DNA of 64,000 bases from Geomonas agri (GTDB lineage Bacteria; Desulfobacterota; Desulfuromonadia; Geobacterales; Geobacteraceae): positions 248,001 through 312,000 of the forward strand of contig NZ_JAINZO010000001.1 in the NCBI RefSeq assembly GCF_020179605.1, in the 5' to 3' direction. The position numbers were made by a program, and so were the translations under genes. Positions 25,788 to 38,352 of this stretch are shown in pieces. The notes under the pieces are model-generated. The model searched no databases. It was not told the DNA's origin and saw only the letters and a list, made by a program, of their open reading frames with translations. The stretch's first letter is position 1. Every line of letters begins with the position of its first letter.

Positions 25788-25815
25788 CGTTCAGCGTGCA
25801 ACGTTCGACGTTACG
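25788..25815. repeat. GTTCAACG-type dispersed repeat, copy 1
   Basis: CGTTCAGCGTGCAACGTTCGACGTTACG is built from repeated ACGTT/AACGT words. Related tracts occur at 25919 and 38148. It lies just after the lysC stop. Confidence 0.55.
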
Positions 25816-25875
25816 AAACGCCCCGGCTTCGGCTTGGGCGTTTCCGTAACGGCGGGCGCGGACCTGCGGACGGCG

Positions 25876-25909
25876 AAAGGGGACCGGCAGCTGCGGAGCC
25901 AGTCCCCAA
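25876..25909. repeat. Dispersed G/C hairpin repeat, copy 4
   Basis: AAAGGGGACCGGCAGC...GGAGCCAGTCCCC repeats the 13825 element with few changes. It lies between lysC and cimA and could attenuate read-through, though its T-run is missing. Confidence 0.7.
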
Positions 25910-25918
25910 ACTGACTTT

Positions 25919-25946
25919 GAACGTTCGACGATGAACGTTGGACGTC
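25919..25946. repeat. GTTCAACG-type dispersed repeat, copy 2
   Basis: GAACGTTCGACGATGAACGTTGGACGTC is a second tract of ACGTT/AACGT words, directly upstream of cimA. Its ATG creates a spurious longer frame for cimA. Confidence 0.55.
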
Positions 25947-25969
25947 TTTTGATGAAGTTGGGGGGGGAT

Positions 25970-27556
25970 ATGAGCCTGGTGAAACTTTACGATACGACGC
26001 TTAGGGACGGAACGCAGGCGGAGGACATCTCTTTCCTGGTAGAGGACAAGATCCGCATCGCGCACAAGCTGGACGAGTGCGGCATTCACTACATCGAGGG
26101 GGGATGGCCCGGCTCCAACCCCAAGGACGTCGCCTTCTTCAAGGACATCAAGAAGGAAAAGCTCTCCCAGGCGAAGATCGCGGCCTTCGGCTCGACCCGC
26201 CGCGCCAAGGTCACCCCGGACAAGGACCAGAACCTGCGCACCCTGGTGGAGTCCAAGGCCGACGCCGCCACCATCTTCGGCAAGACCTGGGACTTCCACG
26301 TGCACGAGGCGCTCAGGATCCCGCTCGAGGAGAACCTGGAGCTGATCTTTGACTCGCTGGAGTTCCTCAAGAAGAACATGCCTGAGGTCTTCTACGACGC
26401 CGAGCACTTCTTCGACGGCTACAAGTCCAACCCTGAGTACGCCATCAAGACGCTGCAGGCGGCCCAGCAGGCGGGCGCGGACTGCATCATCCTCTGTGAC
26501 ACCAACGGCGGCTCGATGCCTTACGAGATCGCGGCCATCGTGGACGAGGTGAAGAAGCACATCACCACCCCGCTCGGCATCCACGCCCACAACGACGGCG
26601 AGTGCGCCGTGGCCAACTCCATCATCTCCGTGCAGCAGGGGATCGTGCACGTCCAGGGGACCATCAACGGCTTCGGCGAGCGTTGCGGCAACGCGAACCT
26701 CTGCTCCATCATTCCGGCCCTCAAGGCGAAGATGCAGCGCGACTGCATCTCGGACGCACAGATGAAGACGCTCAGGGACCTGTCCCGCTATGTCTACGAG
26801 CTCGCCAACCTGGCGCCCAACAAGCACCAGCCCTACGTCGGCAACTCCGCCTTCGCCCACAAGGGGGGCGTGCACGTCTCGGCGATCCAGCGCCACCCGG
26901 AAACCTACGAGCACATGCGGCCGGAACTGGTAGGCAATACCACCCGCGTCCTGGTCTCCGACCTCTCCGGGCGCGCCAATATCCTCGCCAAGGCAACCGA
27001 GTTCAACATCAACCTGGACAGCAAGGACCCGGTCACCCTCGAGATCCTCGAGGATATCAAGTCCATGGAGAACCGCGGCTACCAGTTCGAGGGGGCCGAG
27101 GCGTCCTTCGAGCTGCTCATGAAGCGCGCTCTCGGCACGCACCGCAAGTTCTTCTCGGTGATCGGCTTCCGGGTCATCGACGAGAAGCGCACCGAGGACG
27201 ATCAGCCTATCTCCGAGGCGACCATCAAGGTCAAGGTGGGGGGCAAGGTCGAGCACACCGCGTCCGAGGGACATGGCCCGGTCAACGCCCTGGACAATGC
27301 GCTCAGGAAGGCGCTGGAGAAGTTCTACCCGAAGTTGAAGGACGTGAAGCTGCACGACTACAAGGTGCGCGTGCTTCCGGCAGGGCAGGGGACCGCTTCC
27401 TCCATCCGCGTGCTCATCGAGAGCGGCGACAAGGAAGGGCGCTGGGGCACCGTGGGCGTCTCCAGCAACGTCATCGAGGCCTCCTACCAGGCCCTCGTCG
27501 ACGCCATCGAGTTCAAGCTGCATAAAGACGAGGAGACGGCGGCGCCCAAGAAATGA
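25970..27556 (+). CDS. cimA: (R)-citramalate synthase
   Basis: CimA condenses pyruvate with acetyl-CoA to citramalate, a threonine-independent route to isoleucine known in Geobacter. The 528-residue product opens with [14 protein letters not shown] and has [31 protein letters not shown] (metal-binding HxH) and [11 protein letters not shown], then a C-terminal LeuA-like dimer/regulatory domain. The family is shared with homocitrate and isopropylmalate synthases; the [11 protein letters not shown] block favours citramalate synthase. ATG follows a run of seven G. It overlaps the next gene by four bases. Confidence 0.93.
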   Translation: MSLVKLYDTTLRDGTQAEDISFLVEDKIRIAHKLDECGIHYIEGGWPGSNPKDVAFFKDIKKEKLSQAKIAAFGSTRRAKVTPDKDQNLRTLVESKADAATIFGKTWDFHVHEALRIPLEENLELIFDSLEFLKKNMPEVFYDAEHFFDGYKSNPEYAIKTLQAAQQAGADCIILCDTNGGSMPYEIAAIVDEVKKHITTPLGIHAHNDGECAVANSIISVQQGIVHVQGTINGFGERCGNANLCSIIPALKAKMQRDCISDAQMKTLRDLSRYVYELANLAPNKHQPYVGNSAFAHKGGVHVSAIQRHPETYEHMRPELVGNTTRVLVSDLSGRANILAKATEFNINLDSKDPVTLEILEDIKSMENRGYQFEGAEASFELLMKRALGTHRKFFSVIGFRVIDEKRTEDDQPISEATIKVKVGGKVEHTASEGHGPVNALDNALRKALEKFYPKLKDVKLHDYKVRVLPAGQGTASSIRVLIESGDKEGRWGTVGVSSNVIEASYQALVDAIEFKLHKDEETAAPKK

Positions 27557-28110
27557 TGCCCAGGAGCCAGCGACTCACCCTGTGGTGTCTCGCCCTGCTC
27601 CTCTCCCTCGCGCTGTATCTTAAAGGCCGCGTTCCCACCCCCAGGGGTGAGGGCGCGGCCTTTTCCCGTTATACGGGGCAGGGGATCATCGTCCGGGTCG
27701 CCGGAACGGTGCGACATCCCGGCGTTTACCGCCTGCCGGTTGGCACCTCGGTCGGAACCGCCATAAATATGACGGTTACCGGCGGAGTCGTCGGGGAAAG
27801 CGTCAGAGGCCCCCTCACTCGCCAGCTGGTCAGCGGCGACGTGGTGACCCGTACCACTGATGGTGCAGGTAACCCGCTGATAACCATAACGAAAATGGGT
27901 GCCAAGGAGAGGATGCTGCTCGGCATTCCGCTGCACCCCGACCTGCTTGACGAGGCGGAATGGGACCTGCTACCGGGCATCGGACCGGCACTTTCCCGAC
28001 GCATCATGGCCGACCGTCACGAAAATGGCGCTTTCGGTTCGGTGGATGGGCTGCTGCGCGTCCAAGGTGTCGGGGAGGGGAAGCTGGCGGCAATTCGAAA
28101 GTATTTTTAA
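27553..28110 (+). CDS. Membrane-anchored SLBB/helix-hairpin-helix protein (ComEA-like)
   Basis: The 185-residue product has a signal-anchor (about residues 7-23), a middle region of the SLBB type ([19 protein letters not shown]), and a C-terminal helix-hairpin-helix segment ([13 protein letters not shown]...[12 protein letters not shown]). This is the ComEA layout, a DNA receptor in natural transformation. Two spaced HhH half-motifs are visible. The start overlaps the cimA stop, with a second ATG one codon on. No other competence gene is adjacent, so the role in DNA uptake is inferred. Confidence 0.8.
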   Translation: MMPRSQRLTLWCLALLLSLALYLKGRVPTPRGEGAAFSRYTGQGIIVRVAGTVRHPGVYRLPVGTSVGTAINMTVTGGVVGESVRGPLTRQLVSGDVVTRTTDGAGNPLITITKMGAKERMLLGIPLHPDLLDEAEWDLLPGIGPALSRRIMADRHENGAFGSVDGLLRVQGVGEGKLAAIRKYF

Positions 28111-28263
28111 TGCTCCCTAAGGGGGCCTTTTTGCGATGGTTCCTTCGAAAAGGAGTACCGTTTAGATTACAACTTGTTTATAAATCTGATGTTGGCATGT
28201 CGTGTGAATTATACGATCCCACATGAAGTTCTTTAATCAACTTTTTGTTGGGAGGTACGGCTT

Positions 28264-28419
28264 ATGAAATGCCCTAAATGCAAAGGTAGGATGTTTGCGG
28301 AAAAATATTACGACTTCGTGAGATCGTTCGATGCCTGGAAATGCACCTGCTGTGGCGAGGTGCTTGATCCCACTATCCTCGCCAACAGAGCCAGGAACTT
28401 CAACAGCCTCCTCGGCTGA
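28264..28419 (+). CDS. Small zinc-ribbon-like protein, 51 aa
   Basis: The 51-residue ORF begins MKCPKCKGRMF and contains a second cysteine set, CTCC, near residues 27-30, giving a CxxC...CxCC zinc-ribbon pattern. GGGAGGT lies seven bases before the ATG. The remainder contains aromatic and basic residues and a short C-terminal helix. It follows the ComEA-like gene by 153 bases and is followed by a terminator-like hairpin. I do not know its function. Confidence 0.75.
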   Translation: MKCPKCKGRMFAEKYYDFVRSFDAWKCTCCGEVLDPTILANRARNFNSLLG

Positions 28420-28440
28420 TCCACACCATAAACGACACCA

Positions 28441-28471
28441 AGGGGGGACGTCTCCGGCGCCCCCTCTTTTT
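28441..28471 (+). terminator. Terminator after the small zinc-ribbon gene
   Basis: AGGGGG (28441) pairs with CCCCCT ending at 28465 across a roughly 13-base loop, followed by CTTTTT. The stem is short but the T-run is good. Confidence 0.65.
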
Positions 28472-28665
28472 GTTCTCCCCTCTGTACCGTTTCCCCACAC
28501 GCTGCGCCCGCCTCGTCGGATGTGCTTGTCGTGTCGGATGCGGTGTGCACCGTTGGGTGGATGCGTGGATGCGCTTCGTTATACCATTGCGCCTGTCCGT
28601 AATCCCAGCAGCCTTACCCAGTGGCCCAGCCACTCCCTGCATAAAACTTCCCACCACATTTTGTC

Positions 28666-28694
28666 TTGACAGGATCAGGGGGGTCGGTTATAAA
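28666..28694 (+). promoter_or_regulatory. Sigma-70 promoter of the Rrf2 regulator
   Basis: TTGACA (28666-28671) and TATAAA (28689-28694) are spaced by exactly 17 bases. The start codon is about 31 bases past the -10. This is the best-matching promoter in the window. Confidence 0.8.
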
Positions 28695-28696
28695 AG

Positions 28697-28711
28697 GGAT
28701 CAAATTGGTCC
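28697..28711. promoter_or_regulatory. Candidate Rrf2 operator (autoregulatory)
   Basis: GGATCAAATTGGTCC is an imperfect palindrome overlapping the expected transcription start. A related pair of words (GGTCC..TTGATC) occurs upstream of cydA at 29179-29191 with one base less spacing. Confidence 0.45.
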
Positions 28712-28727
28712 TAAAGGTGTTTTTATG

Positions 28728-29135
28728 ATGGAACTGACCCGTAAGGGCGAATACGCAATACGTGGCATCATCTACCTGGCGCAACAGCCGCCGGGGCGGG
28801 TTTCTCTGATCAGCGAGATCGCCGCCGCCGCAGAGGTGCCGCAGACCTTCCTTGCCAAAATCTTCCAGAGCTTTGCCAAACTCGGCCTAGTCACGTCTTC
28901 TCGCGGTACTGGCGGTGGCTTCGTCCTGGCGCGTCCGGCGTCCGCCATCACTCTTCGTGAGGTGGTCGAGGCCGTCGAGGGGCCGATTCTTCCCAACCGC
29001 TGCCTGCTGGGCAGTGCCTGCGACAGGGGAGGGCCCTGCCGCGTGCACGCCGTGTGGAAACAGGTGCAGACCGAAGTAGTCCATATTCTCGACGGTGTCA
29101 CTATCGATACACTGGCCCGGAATCCGGAGTCCTGA
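28728..29135 (+). CDS. Rrf2-family Fe-S transcriptional regulator
   Basis: Rrf2 proteins use a winged helix and often an Fe-S cluster to sense iron, NO or redox state. The 135-residue product starts MELTRKGEYAIRGIIYLA, has a recognition-helix region VPQTFLAKIFQSFAKLGLV and GTGGGF wing, and three cysteines at residues 92, 98 and 104 with Cx5Cx5C spacing, the same arrangement as in IscR/NsrR-type members. An ATG one codon earlier is possible. It is immediately upstream of cydAB, which it likely controls along with itself. Confidence 0.9.
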   Translation: MELTRKGEYAIRGIIYLAQQPPGRVSLISEIAAAAEVPQTFLAKIFQSFAKLGLVTSSRGTGGGFVLARPASAITLREVVEAVEGPILPNRCLLGSACDRGGPCRVHAVWKQVQTEVVHILDGVTIDTLARNPES

Positions 29136-29273
29136 TCAGTCGCGCGAAAAAAATTTTGTCTACAATTAGGATAAAGAAGGTCCTGTTGATCTTTTGTGAC
29201 CATTAATATCAAGTATGGCGGAGCAACGGCCCATTGGCCAAAACGGTTCAATTTTATTCCAAGGAGCGAATCA

Positions 29274-30617
29274 ATGGATGTACTGACCCTGAGCAGGCTG
29301 CAGTTTGCCATCACCTGTATGTTCCACTTCATTTTTGTCCCCCTCACCCTGGGACTGTCGGTGTTGGTGGCCATGATGGAAACTCGCTACGTGCTGACCG
29401 GCAACGAGATGTACAAGAGGATGACGAAGTTCTGGGGCAAGCTGTTCCTGATCAACTTCGCCCTCGGCGTTGTCACCGGCATCACTATGGAGTTCCAGTT
29501 CGGCATGAACTGGGCCGAGTACTCGCGCTACGTCGGTGACATCTTCGGTGCGCCCCTGGCCATCGAGGCCACCGTGGCCTTCTTCATGGAAAGCGTCTTC
29601 ATCGGGGTCTGGGCCTTTGGCTGGGACAAGGTGAGCAAAAGGTTCCACGCCGTCTCCATCTGGCTGGTGGCGCTGGCGACCAACCTCTCAGGACTTTGGA
29701 TCCTTTTGGCCAACGGCTGGATGCAGCACCCGGTCGGCTACGTGCTCAGAAACGGTCGCGCCGAGATGGTGGATTTCATGGCGCTCATCACCAACCCGTT
29801 CGGCCTGCTGAAATTCGGGCACCAGATCGTCTCGGGTTACACGGTAGCCGGCTTCTTCGTTATGGGGGTCTCCGCCTACCACCTGCTCAAGGCTCGTAAC
29901 CGCGATTTCTTCAAGGCCTCTTTCGGCATGGCCGCCGTCTTCGCCCTGGTCGCTTCAATCATGGTCGGCGTCATCGGCGACTTCCACGCGGCCGACGTCG
30001 CCAAGACCCAGCCCGCCAAGTTCGCCGCCATGGAGGCGGTCTGGAACTCCTGCAACAACGCACCGATGCACCTGATCGCCTTCCCGGACGAGAAGAACGA
30101 GTGCAACCTGGTCACCGCACTTCCGGTGCCGGGCCTCTTGAGCTTCCTCGCCTTCCACGACACCAACGCCCAGATCCGCGGCATCACCTCCTTCCCCAAG
30201 GACGAGCGTCCGCCGGTACTCCCCGTATTCCTGAGCTTCCGCCTCATGGTCGGGCTGGGCACCCTGTTCATCCTCCTTTCGGCGGCGGCGCTCTTTCTCT
30301 CCAAGAACGGCCTGCTGGAGAAGTACCCCCTGTTCCTGAAGCTTTTGGTTCTCTGCATCCCGCTCCCGTACATCGCCAACCAGCTTGGCTGGGTGGTCTC
30401 CGAGGTGGGACGCCAGCCCTGGATCGTCTACGGCATCATGAAGACTTCTGACGGGGTTTCCAAGTCCCTTGATATGTCGCAGGTGATCGGTTCGCTGCTC
30501 GGGTTCACGCTCCTCTACGGCCTGCTGGGTTTCGTGGACATCTACCTGTTGGCCAAATTCGCCCGCAAAGGGCCTGAAGAATCTCACGTCGGCGCTAGCA
30601 ACGCCTTCAGAAACTAG
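29274..30617 (+). CDS. cydA: Cytochrome bd ubiquinol/menaquinol oxidase subunit I
   Basis: CydA is the heme-bearing subunit of the high-affinity bd quinol oxidase. The 447-residue product begins MDVLTLSRLQFAITCMFHFIF, with the conserved heme b595 histidine at residue 18, and has ten or so membrane helices, ITMEFQFGMNW, and a GRQPW segment near the C-terminus. The Q-loop between helices is short. The ATG follows AAGGAGCGAATCA; upstream in-frame sequence is not conserved. cydB follows nine bases later. Confidence 0.95.
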   Translation: MDVLTLSRLQFAITCMFHFIFVPLTLGLSVLVAMMETRYVLTGNEMYKRMTKFWGKLFLINFALGVVTGITMEFQFGMNWAEYSRYVGDIFGAPLAIEATVAFFMESVFIGVWAFGWDKVSKRFHAVSIWLVALATNLSGLWILLANGWMQHPVGYVLRNGRAEMVDFMALITNPFGLLKFGHQIVSGYTVAGFFVMGVSAYHLLKARNRDFFKASFGMAAVFALVASIMVGVIGDFHAADVAKTQPAKFAAMEAVWNSCNNAPMHLIAFPDEKNECNLVTALPVPGLLSFLAFHDTNAQIRGITSFPKDERPPVLPVFLSFRLMVGLGTLFILLSAAALFLSKNGLLEKYPLFLKLLVLCIPLPYIANQLGWVVSEVGRQPWIVYGIMKTSDGVSKSLDMSQVIGSLLGFTLLYGLLGFVDIYLLAKFARKGPEESHVGASNAFRN

Positions 30618-30626
30618 GGGGGGATA

Positions 30627-31655
30627 ATGGATCTGCATATCGTATGGTTTGTACTTTGGGGAGTTCTCTGGGGGGTCTACTTCATGTTGGACGGTTTCGT
30701 GCTCGGAGCGGGGATGCTGCACCGCGTGCTGGGCAAGACCGACATGGACCGGCGCATCGTCATCAACAGTTTCGGCCCGGTCTGGGACGGTAACGAGGTC
30801 TGGCTGGTCACCGCCGGCGGCGCCACCTTCGCCGCCTTCCCGACCACGTACGCGCTCATGTTCAGTTACCTGTACACGCCGCTTTTGCTGCTGCTCTTCG
30901 GGCTGATCGTGCGCGGCGTCTCCTTCGAGTTCCGCAGCAAGGAGGAAAGCGCCACCTGGCGCGGCTGCTGGGATTGGGCCATCGTGCTGTCGAGCTTCGT
31001 GCCGGCGCTGCTCTTCGGGGTCGCCTTCGGCAACATATTCGCCGGGCTCCCGATGGACCAGGCCGGGTACCACGGCTCCCTCATCGCCTTGTTAAATCCC
31101 TACGGCATCGTGAGCGGCCTGCTCTTCGTGATGCTCTTCCTGGAACACGGCGCCCTCTACGTGGCCGTGAAGACCGTGGGCGACCTGAGCCGACGCGCCG
31201 AGTCCCTGGCCCGCACCCTCTGGGTCCCGCTCCTCGTGGTCGCGGTCGCCTTCCTGGGCTACACCAACTTCGCGACCAAGCTCTATGACAACTACATGAA
31301 GGCCCCGGTCCTCCTGGTGGCTCCGCTTCTGGCCGTGGCCGCCCTGGTCGGAACCCGTCTGCTGCTGGGCGCCGGCAACACCCTGGCCGCCTTCGCCGCC
31401 TCCTGCGTCACCATCCTGGGCGTGGTCGGCACCGGCGTCATCGGGCTGTTCCCCAACCTGATCCCGTCCAGCATGGATGCCCTGTCCAGCCTCACCATCT
31501 ACAACAGCTCGTCGTCCGAATACACGCTGCAGATCATGACCGGCGTGGCCTTCACCTTCGTGCCGGTGGTGATCCTGTACAAGATCTGGGTCTACCGGGT
31601 CTTCCGGGGGAGGGTTACCGCCGAGGCGGTGGCCGCCGACCACGAGGCCTACTAG
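30627..31655 (+). CDS. cydB: Cytochrome bd oxidase subunit II
   Basis: CydB pairs with CydA in the bd oxidase complex and carries no heme. The 342-residue product has the typical opening WFVLWGVLWGVYFMLDGF, the GPVWDGNEVWL motif and eight or nine membrane helices. GGGGGGATA precedes the ATG. A strong terminator follows the stop; no cydX-like ORF was seen between. Confidence 0.95.
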   Translation: MDLHIVWFVLWGVLWGVYFMLDGFVLGAGMLHRVLGKTDMDRRIVINSFGPVWDGNEVWLVTAGGATFAAFPTTYALMFSYLYTPLLLLLFGLIVRGVSFEFRSKEESATWRGCWDWAIVLSSFVPALLFGVAFGNIFAGLPMDQAGYHGSLIALLNPYGIVSGLLFVMLFLEHGALYVAVKTVGDLSRRAESLARTLWVPLLVVAVAFLGYTNFATKLYDNYMKAPVLLVAPLLAVAALVGTRLLLGAGNTLAAFAASCVTILGVVGTGVIGLFPNLIPSSMDALSSLTIYNSSSSEYTLQIMTGVAFTFVPVVILYKIWVYRVFRGRVTAEAVAADHEAY

Positions 31656-31671
31656 TCCGCTTTTGCCTACC

Positions 31672-31700
31672 GCCGCCCCCCTCCCGGGGGGCGGCTTTTT
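31672..31700 (+). terminator. Terminator after cydAB
   Basis: GCCGCCCCCC pairs perfectly with GGGGGGCGGC around a TCCC loop and is followed by five T residues. A textbook intrinsic terminator. Confidence 0.92.
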
Positions 31701-31767
31701 ACGTTCCGGGAGCCGTCGCGGACGGGGTTCTACGGCCGTAAGCGATTAAAGCGAAACCAATTCTATA

Positions 31768-31797
31768 TTGACAAGTTCCCTTCCTCTTTGCTACTTT
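31768..31797 (+). promoter_or_regulatory. Candidate tig promoter
   Basis: TTGACA (31768-31773) and TACTTT (31792-31797) are spaced by 18 bases. The long 5' leader of about 170 bases before tig has no obvious structure. Confidence 0.5.
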
Positions 31798-31973
31798 ACC
31801 CTCTTGTCGCGCGCCCTAAGCGAACAGCGTCGGTGCCAAAGCCCTTCCCGGGAGGCAGCTTTTCTAGCGGATGCCCCGACAGACCCGTCACCACAACCCC
31901 CGCCCAGACAATCATGCACGAGGCATTACGGCAGAGAGCCTGCCATATAAAGTGAACAAAGAGAGGACTTTCC

Positions 31974-33281
31974 ATGCAGATTAGTGTTGAATCGGTCAAC
32001 AGCATCAAGAAAAAGTTGAACTTCGAAATTCCGGCGGACAAAGTTTCCGCTGAAGTTGACAAGGCCTATGCCGAAATAAAGAAGCATGCCGCCATCAAAG
32101 GGTTCCGCAAGGGCAAGGTCCCGATGAGCCTGATCGAGAAACACTACGGCGAGAAGATGGCCGAGGACGTCGTCAAGAACCTCGTTAACGATACCTACTT
32201 CAAGGCTGTCACTGAGCAGGGGCTCAACCCGGTGTCCTACCCGGTCATCGAGAGCGATCTGCTCAAGAAGGGCGAGCCGTTCAAGTACTCCGCGACCATC
32301 GAGGTCTTCCCGGAAGTCGAACTGAAGGAATACCTCGGCCTCGAGGTGCAGAAGGAGCAGCTGGTGCTCGACCCGGCCGCGGTCGATGCCCGCCTTAAGG
32401 AGATGCAGGAGCGCATGGCGCAGCTTGCGCCGGCTCCGGAAGGTCATGCCGCGGCGCTGGGCGATTTCGTCACCTTCGACTTCAAGGGCTCCATCGACGG
32501 CGTTCCTTTCGAGGGCGGCGCAGCCGAGGACTTCCAGCTCGAACTGGGCTCTGGCCGTTTCATCCCGGGCTTTGAGGACCAGATGGTCGGCCTGACCGTC
32601 GGGGCCAACAGCACCATCAAGGTGACCTTCCCGGAGAACTACGGCTCCGCGGAACTGGCTGGCAAGCCGGCTGACTTCGAGATCACCGTCAAGGAGATCA
32701 AGATCAAGGAACTCCCCGAGCTGAACGACGACTTCGCCAAGGAATTCGGTGAAGAGTTCGAGACTCTCGACCTGTTGAAGGCCAAGCTGGCCGAGATCAA
32801 TCAGGCCCAGGAAGAGTCCCGCATTAACCACGACCTGCGCGAGAACGTCTTCAAGGCGTTGATCGAGAAGAACCCGGTCGAGGTCCCCGAGGCCCTGGTC
32901 GATCGCCAGGTCACCATGATGCTGGAGAACACCAAGCAGCGCCTCGCCTCGCAGCGTATGTCCCTTGAAATGATGGGGATGACCGACGAGAGCTACAAGG
33001 CGCAGTTCCGTGACGTCGCTCGCGACCAGGTCAAAGGTTCCGTCATCGTCGAGGCCGTGGCCGAGAAGGAGTCGGTCGAGGTGACCGAGGAGGAGTTCGA
33101 AGCGCAGCTCGGCCAGATCTCCGCCCAGACCGGCCAGCCGCTGGAGAAGGTGACCCAGCTGTACAAGACCAACGAGCGGGCCAAGGACAGCCTGATGGCC
33201 CAGATGAGGGAAGACAAGGCGGTGCAGTTCATTACCGACCGCGCCAAGGTGACCGAGGTTCCCAAGGCGGAAAACAAATAG
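31974..33281 (+). CDS. tig: Trigger factor
   Basis: Trigger factor is the ribosome-bound chaperone and prolyl isomerase. The 435-residue product has the N-terminal ribosome-binding signature [17 protein letters not shown], a central FKBP-type domain (about 150-240; [28 protein letters not shown]), and the helical C-terminal chaperone arms. AGAGAGGACTTTCC precedes the ATG. It heads the tig-clpP-clpX-lon run, the usual order in bacteria. Confidence 0.97.
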   Translation: MQISVESVNSIKKKLNFEIPADKVSAEVDKAYAEIKKHAAIKGFRKGKVPMSLIEKHYGEKMAEDVVKNLVNDTYFKAVTEQGLNPVSYPVIESDLLKKGEPFKYSATIEVFPEVELKEYLGLEVQKEQLVLDPAAVDARLKEMQERMAQLAPAPEGHAAALGDFVTFDFKGSIDGVPFEGGAAEDFQLELGSGRFIPGFEDQMVGLTVGANSTIKVTFPENYGSAELAGKPADFEITVKEIKIKELPELNDDFAKEFGEEFETLDLLKAKLAEINQAQEESRINHDLRENVFKALIEKNPVEVPEALVDRQVTMMLENTKQRLASQRMSLEMMGMTDESYKAQFRDVARDQVKGSVIVEAVAEKESVEVTEEEFEAQLGQISAQTGQPLEKVTQLYKTNERAKDSLMAQMREDKAVQFITDRAKVTEVPKAENK

Positions 33282-33289
33282 GAGATTCC

Positions 33290-33885
33290 ATGCTGGTACC
33301 GATAGTAGTGGAGCAGACTGGCCGGGGCGAGAGGTCGTATGACATCTATTCGCGCCTTCTGAAGGACAGGATCATCTTCCTGGGTGGCGGCATCGACGAC
33401 AACGTCGCCAACCTGGTGATCGCGCAGCTCCTCTTCCTGGAGGCCGAGGATCCCGATAAGGACATCCATCTCTATATCAACTCCCCCGGCGGTGTGGTCA
33501 CCGCCGGGATGGCGATCTACGACACCATGCGCTACATTAAGGCGCCGGTGTCGACCATCTGCATCGGGCAGGCGGCCTCCATGGGCGCCTTCCTGCTGTC
33601 AGGCGGTGAGAAAGGGAAACGCTATTCCCTGGCCAACTCGCGCATCATGATTCACCAGCCGCTGGGAGGGTTCCAGGGGCAGGCAACGGATATTCATATC
33701 CACGCCAAGGAGATCTTGCGCATGAAGGACCAGCTCAATGAACTACTGGCCGAGCACACCGGTCAGAGCTTTGAAAAAGTGTCTGCTGACACCGAGCGCG
33801 ACTATTTTATGTCGGGCGAAGAGGCAAAGACATATGGTATTATAGATGCCATTGTGACTAGAAACGTTGTCACCGGAGGTGCCAA

Positions 33886-33889
<4 letters not shown>
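33290..33889 (+). CDS. clpP: ATP-dependent Clp protease proteolytic subunit
   Basis: ClpP is the serine protease barrel served by ClpX or ClpA. The 199-residue product has the [10 protein letters not shown] block with the catalytic Ser98, the IMIHQPLGG histidine (His122), and the DRDYFMS-type aspartate loop (ERDYFMS). It starts eight bases after tig and overlaps the clpX start by four bases. Confidence 0.97.
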
Positions 33890-35139
<1,250 letters not shown>

Positions 35140-35148
35140 CAGGGACAT

Positions 35149-37569
<2,421 letters not shown>

Positions 37570-37589
37570 AAAAAAAATTAGAAAAAAGG

Positions 37590-37619
37590 TTGACACCCCG
37601 AACGAAGCTCTGGTATATA
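37590..37619 (+). promoter_or_regulatory. hupB promoter
   Basis: TTGACA (37590-37595) and TATATA (37614-37619) have an 18-base spacer. The ATG follows about 38 bases past the -10, with AGGAGG in between. Confidence 0.72.
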
Positions 37620-37657
37620 GTGTCTTCACTTTTGCGATGCATACCTAGGAGGAGCTA

Positions 37658-37933
37658 ATGAATAAGGCAGAACTGGTAAGCGCCATTGCCGAAGAAGCAC
37701 AGTTGACCAAGGTTGATGCTGACAAGGCTCTCACTGGGATTCTTGACGCACTGACCAACTGCCTCGCCGCCGGCGACAAGGTAACCCTGGTCGGCTTCGG
37801 CACCTTCAGCGTCGCTGAGCGCGCCGCCCGCACCGGTCAGAACCCGCAGACCGGAAAGAAGATTGAGATCGCGGCTTCCACCGCTCCGAAATTCAAGCCG
37901 GGCAACACCCTGAAGGAACTGATCAACGCTTAA
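37658..37933 (+). CDS. hupB: DNA-binding protein HU
   Basis: HU is a small nucleoid-associated protein that bends DNA. The 91-residue product begins MNKAELVSAIAEEAQLTK and has GFGTFSVAERAARTGQNPQTG, with the conserved beta-arm RxGxNPxTG tip, and ends in the usual short helix. AGGAGG precedes the ATG. Three tRNA genes lie downstream on the same strand. Placement after lon is common. Confidence 0.95.
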   Translation: MNKAELVSAIAEEAQLTKVDADKALTGILDALTNCLAAGDKVTLVGFGTFSVAERAARTGQNPQTGKKIEIAASTAPKFKPGNTLKELINA

Positions 37934-37971
37934 CAAGTAACAAGTCCCGGTCTCCGGGATGTAGTAGATGC

Positions 37972-38048
37972 GGGGTTGTAGCTCAGTCGGTTAGAGTGCC
38001 AGCCTGTCACGCTGGAAGTCGCGGGTTCGAGCCCCGTCAACCCCGCCA
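37972..38048 (+). tRNA. tRNA-Asp(GTC)
   Basis: A 77-base cloverleaf has acceptor arms GGGGTTG and CAACCCC, discriminator G, encoded CCA, D-arm GCTCAGTCGGTTAGAG, anticodon loop CTGTCAC (GTC) and T-arm GCGGGTTCGAGCCCCG. A second copy lies at 38237-38313, identical through the tRNA body. Confidence 0.96.
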
Positions 38049-38061
38049 TATAAAAAATTTT

Positions 38062-38137
38062 GGGTGAATAGCTCAGCTGGGAGAGCGCCAGCCTTACAAG
38101 CTGGATGTCGGGGGTTCGATCCCCTCTTCACCCACCA
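38062..38137 (+). tRNA. tRNA-Val(TAC)
   Basis: The 76-base sequence folds with acceptor GGGTGAA/TTCACCC, discriminator A and encoded CCA, anticodon loop CTTACAA (TAC), and T-arm GGGGGTTCGATCCCC. It lies between the two tRNA-Asp genes. Confidence 0.96.
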
Positions 38138-38147
38138 TTAGAAACAT

Positions 38148-38172
38148 CGTTCAACGTTCTACGTTCAACGTT
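38148..38172. repeat. GTTCAACG-type dispersed repeat, copy 3
   Basis: CGTTCAACGTT occurs twice around CTA within 25 bases, giving tandem copies of the word seen at 25788 and 25919. It separates the tRNA-Val and second tRNA-Asp genes. Confidence 0.6.
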
Positions 38173-38236
38173 ACCAACTGACACGTTGCGCCATCCAGGT
38201 TGAGACTTGGACGAGCCGCTGACGGGTTCACAAGTT

Positions 38237-38313
38237 GGGGTTGTAGCTCAGTCGGTTAGAGTGCCAGCCTGTCACGCTGGAAGTCGCGGGTTCGAGCCCC
38301 GTCAACCCCGCCA
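38237..38313 (+). tRNA. tRNA-Asp(GTC), second copy
   Basis: This repeats the 77-base sequence at 37972-38048 including the CCA end. A strong terminator follows eight bases later. The duplication is probably by local recombination. Confidence 0.96.
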
Positions 38314-38320
38314 TCATAGA

Positions 38321-38352
38321 GAAAGGCCGCCTGGTACAGGCGGCCTTTCTTT
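38321..38352 (+). terminator. Terminator after the tRNA cluster
   Basis: A perfect 13-bp stem, GAAAGGCCGCCTG with CAGGCGGCCTTTC, has a GTA loop and is followed by TTTA. It closes the hupB-tRNA transcription unit. Confidence 0.88.

Larger units (their letters stand above)
28420..28727. other. Intergenic region before the Rrf2 regulator
   Basis: This 308-base gap contains the terminator at 28441 and the promoter/operator at 28666-28711. The middle (about 28475-28660) has open frames but no ribosome site, and I see no gene or repeat there. Confidence 0.6.
31656..31973. other. Intergenic region between cydB and tig
   Basis: This 318-base gap contains the cydB terminator at 31672 and a candidate tig promoter at 31768. 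A short ATG-led frame near 31870 lacks a ribosome site and coding character. I see nothing else. Confidence 0.6.

Noticed and set aside
25811-27523. A 570-codon open frame antisense to cimA
   Set aside because: Shadow frame created by GC-rich third codon positions of cimA; no start signal.
28185-28215. Possible sigma-54 promoter (TTGGCATGTCGTGTGA) before the 51-residue ORF
   Set aside because: The -24 half is fair, but the -12 half has GA rather than GC and poor flanks.
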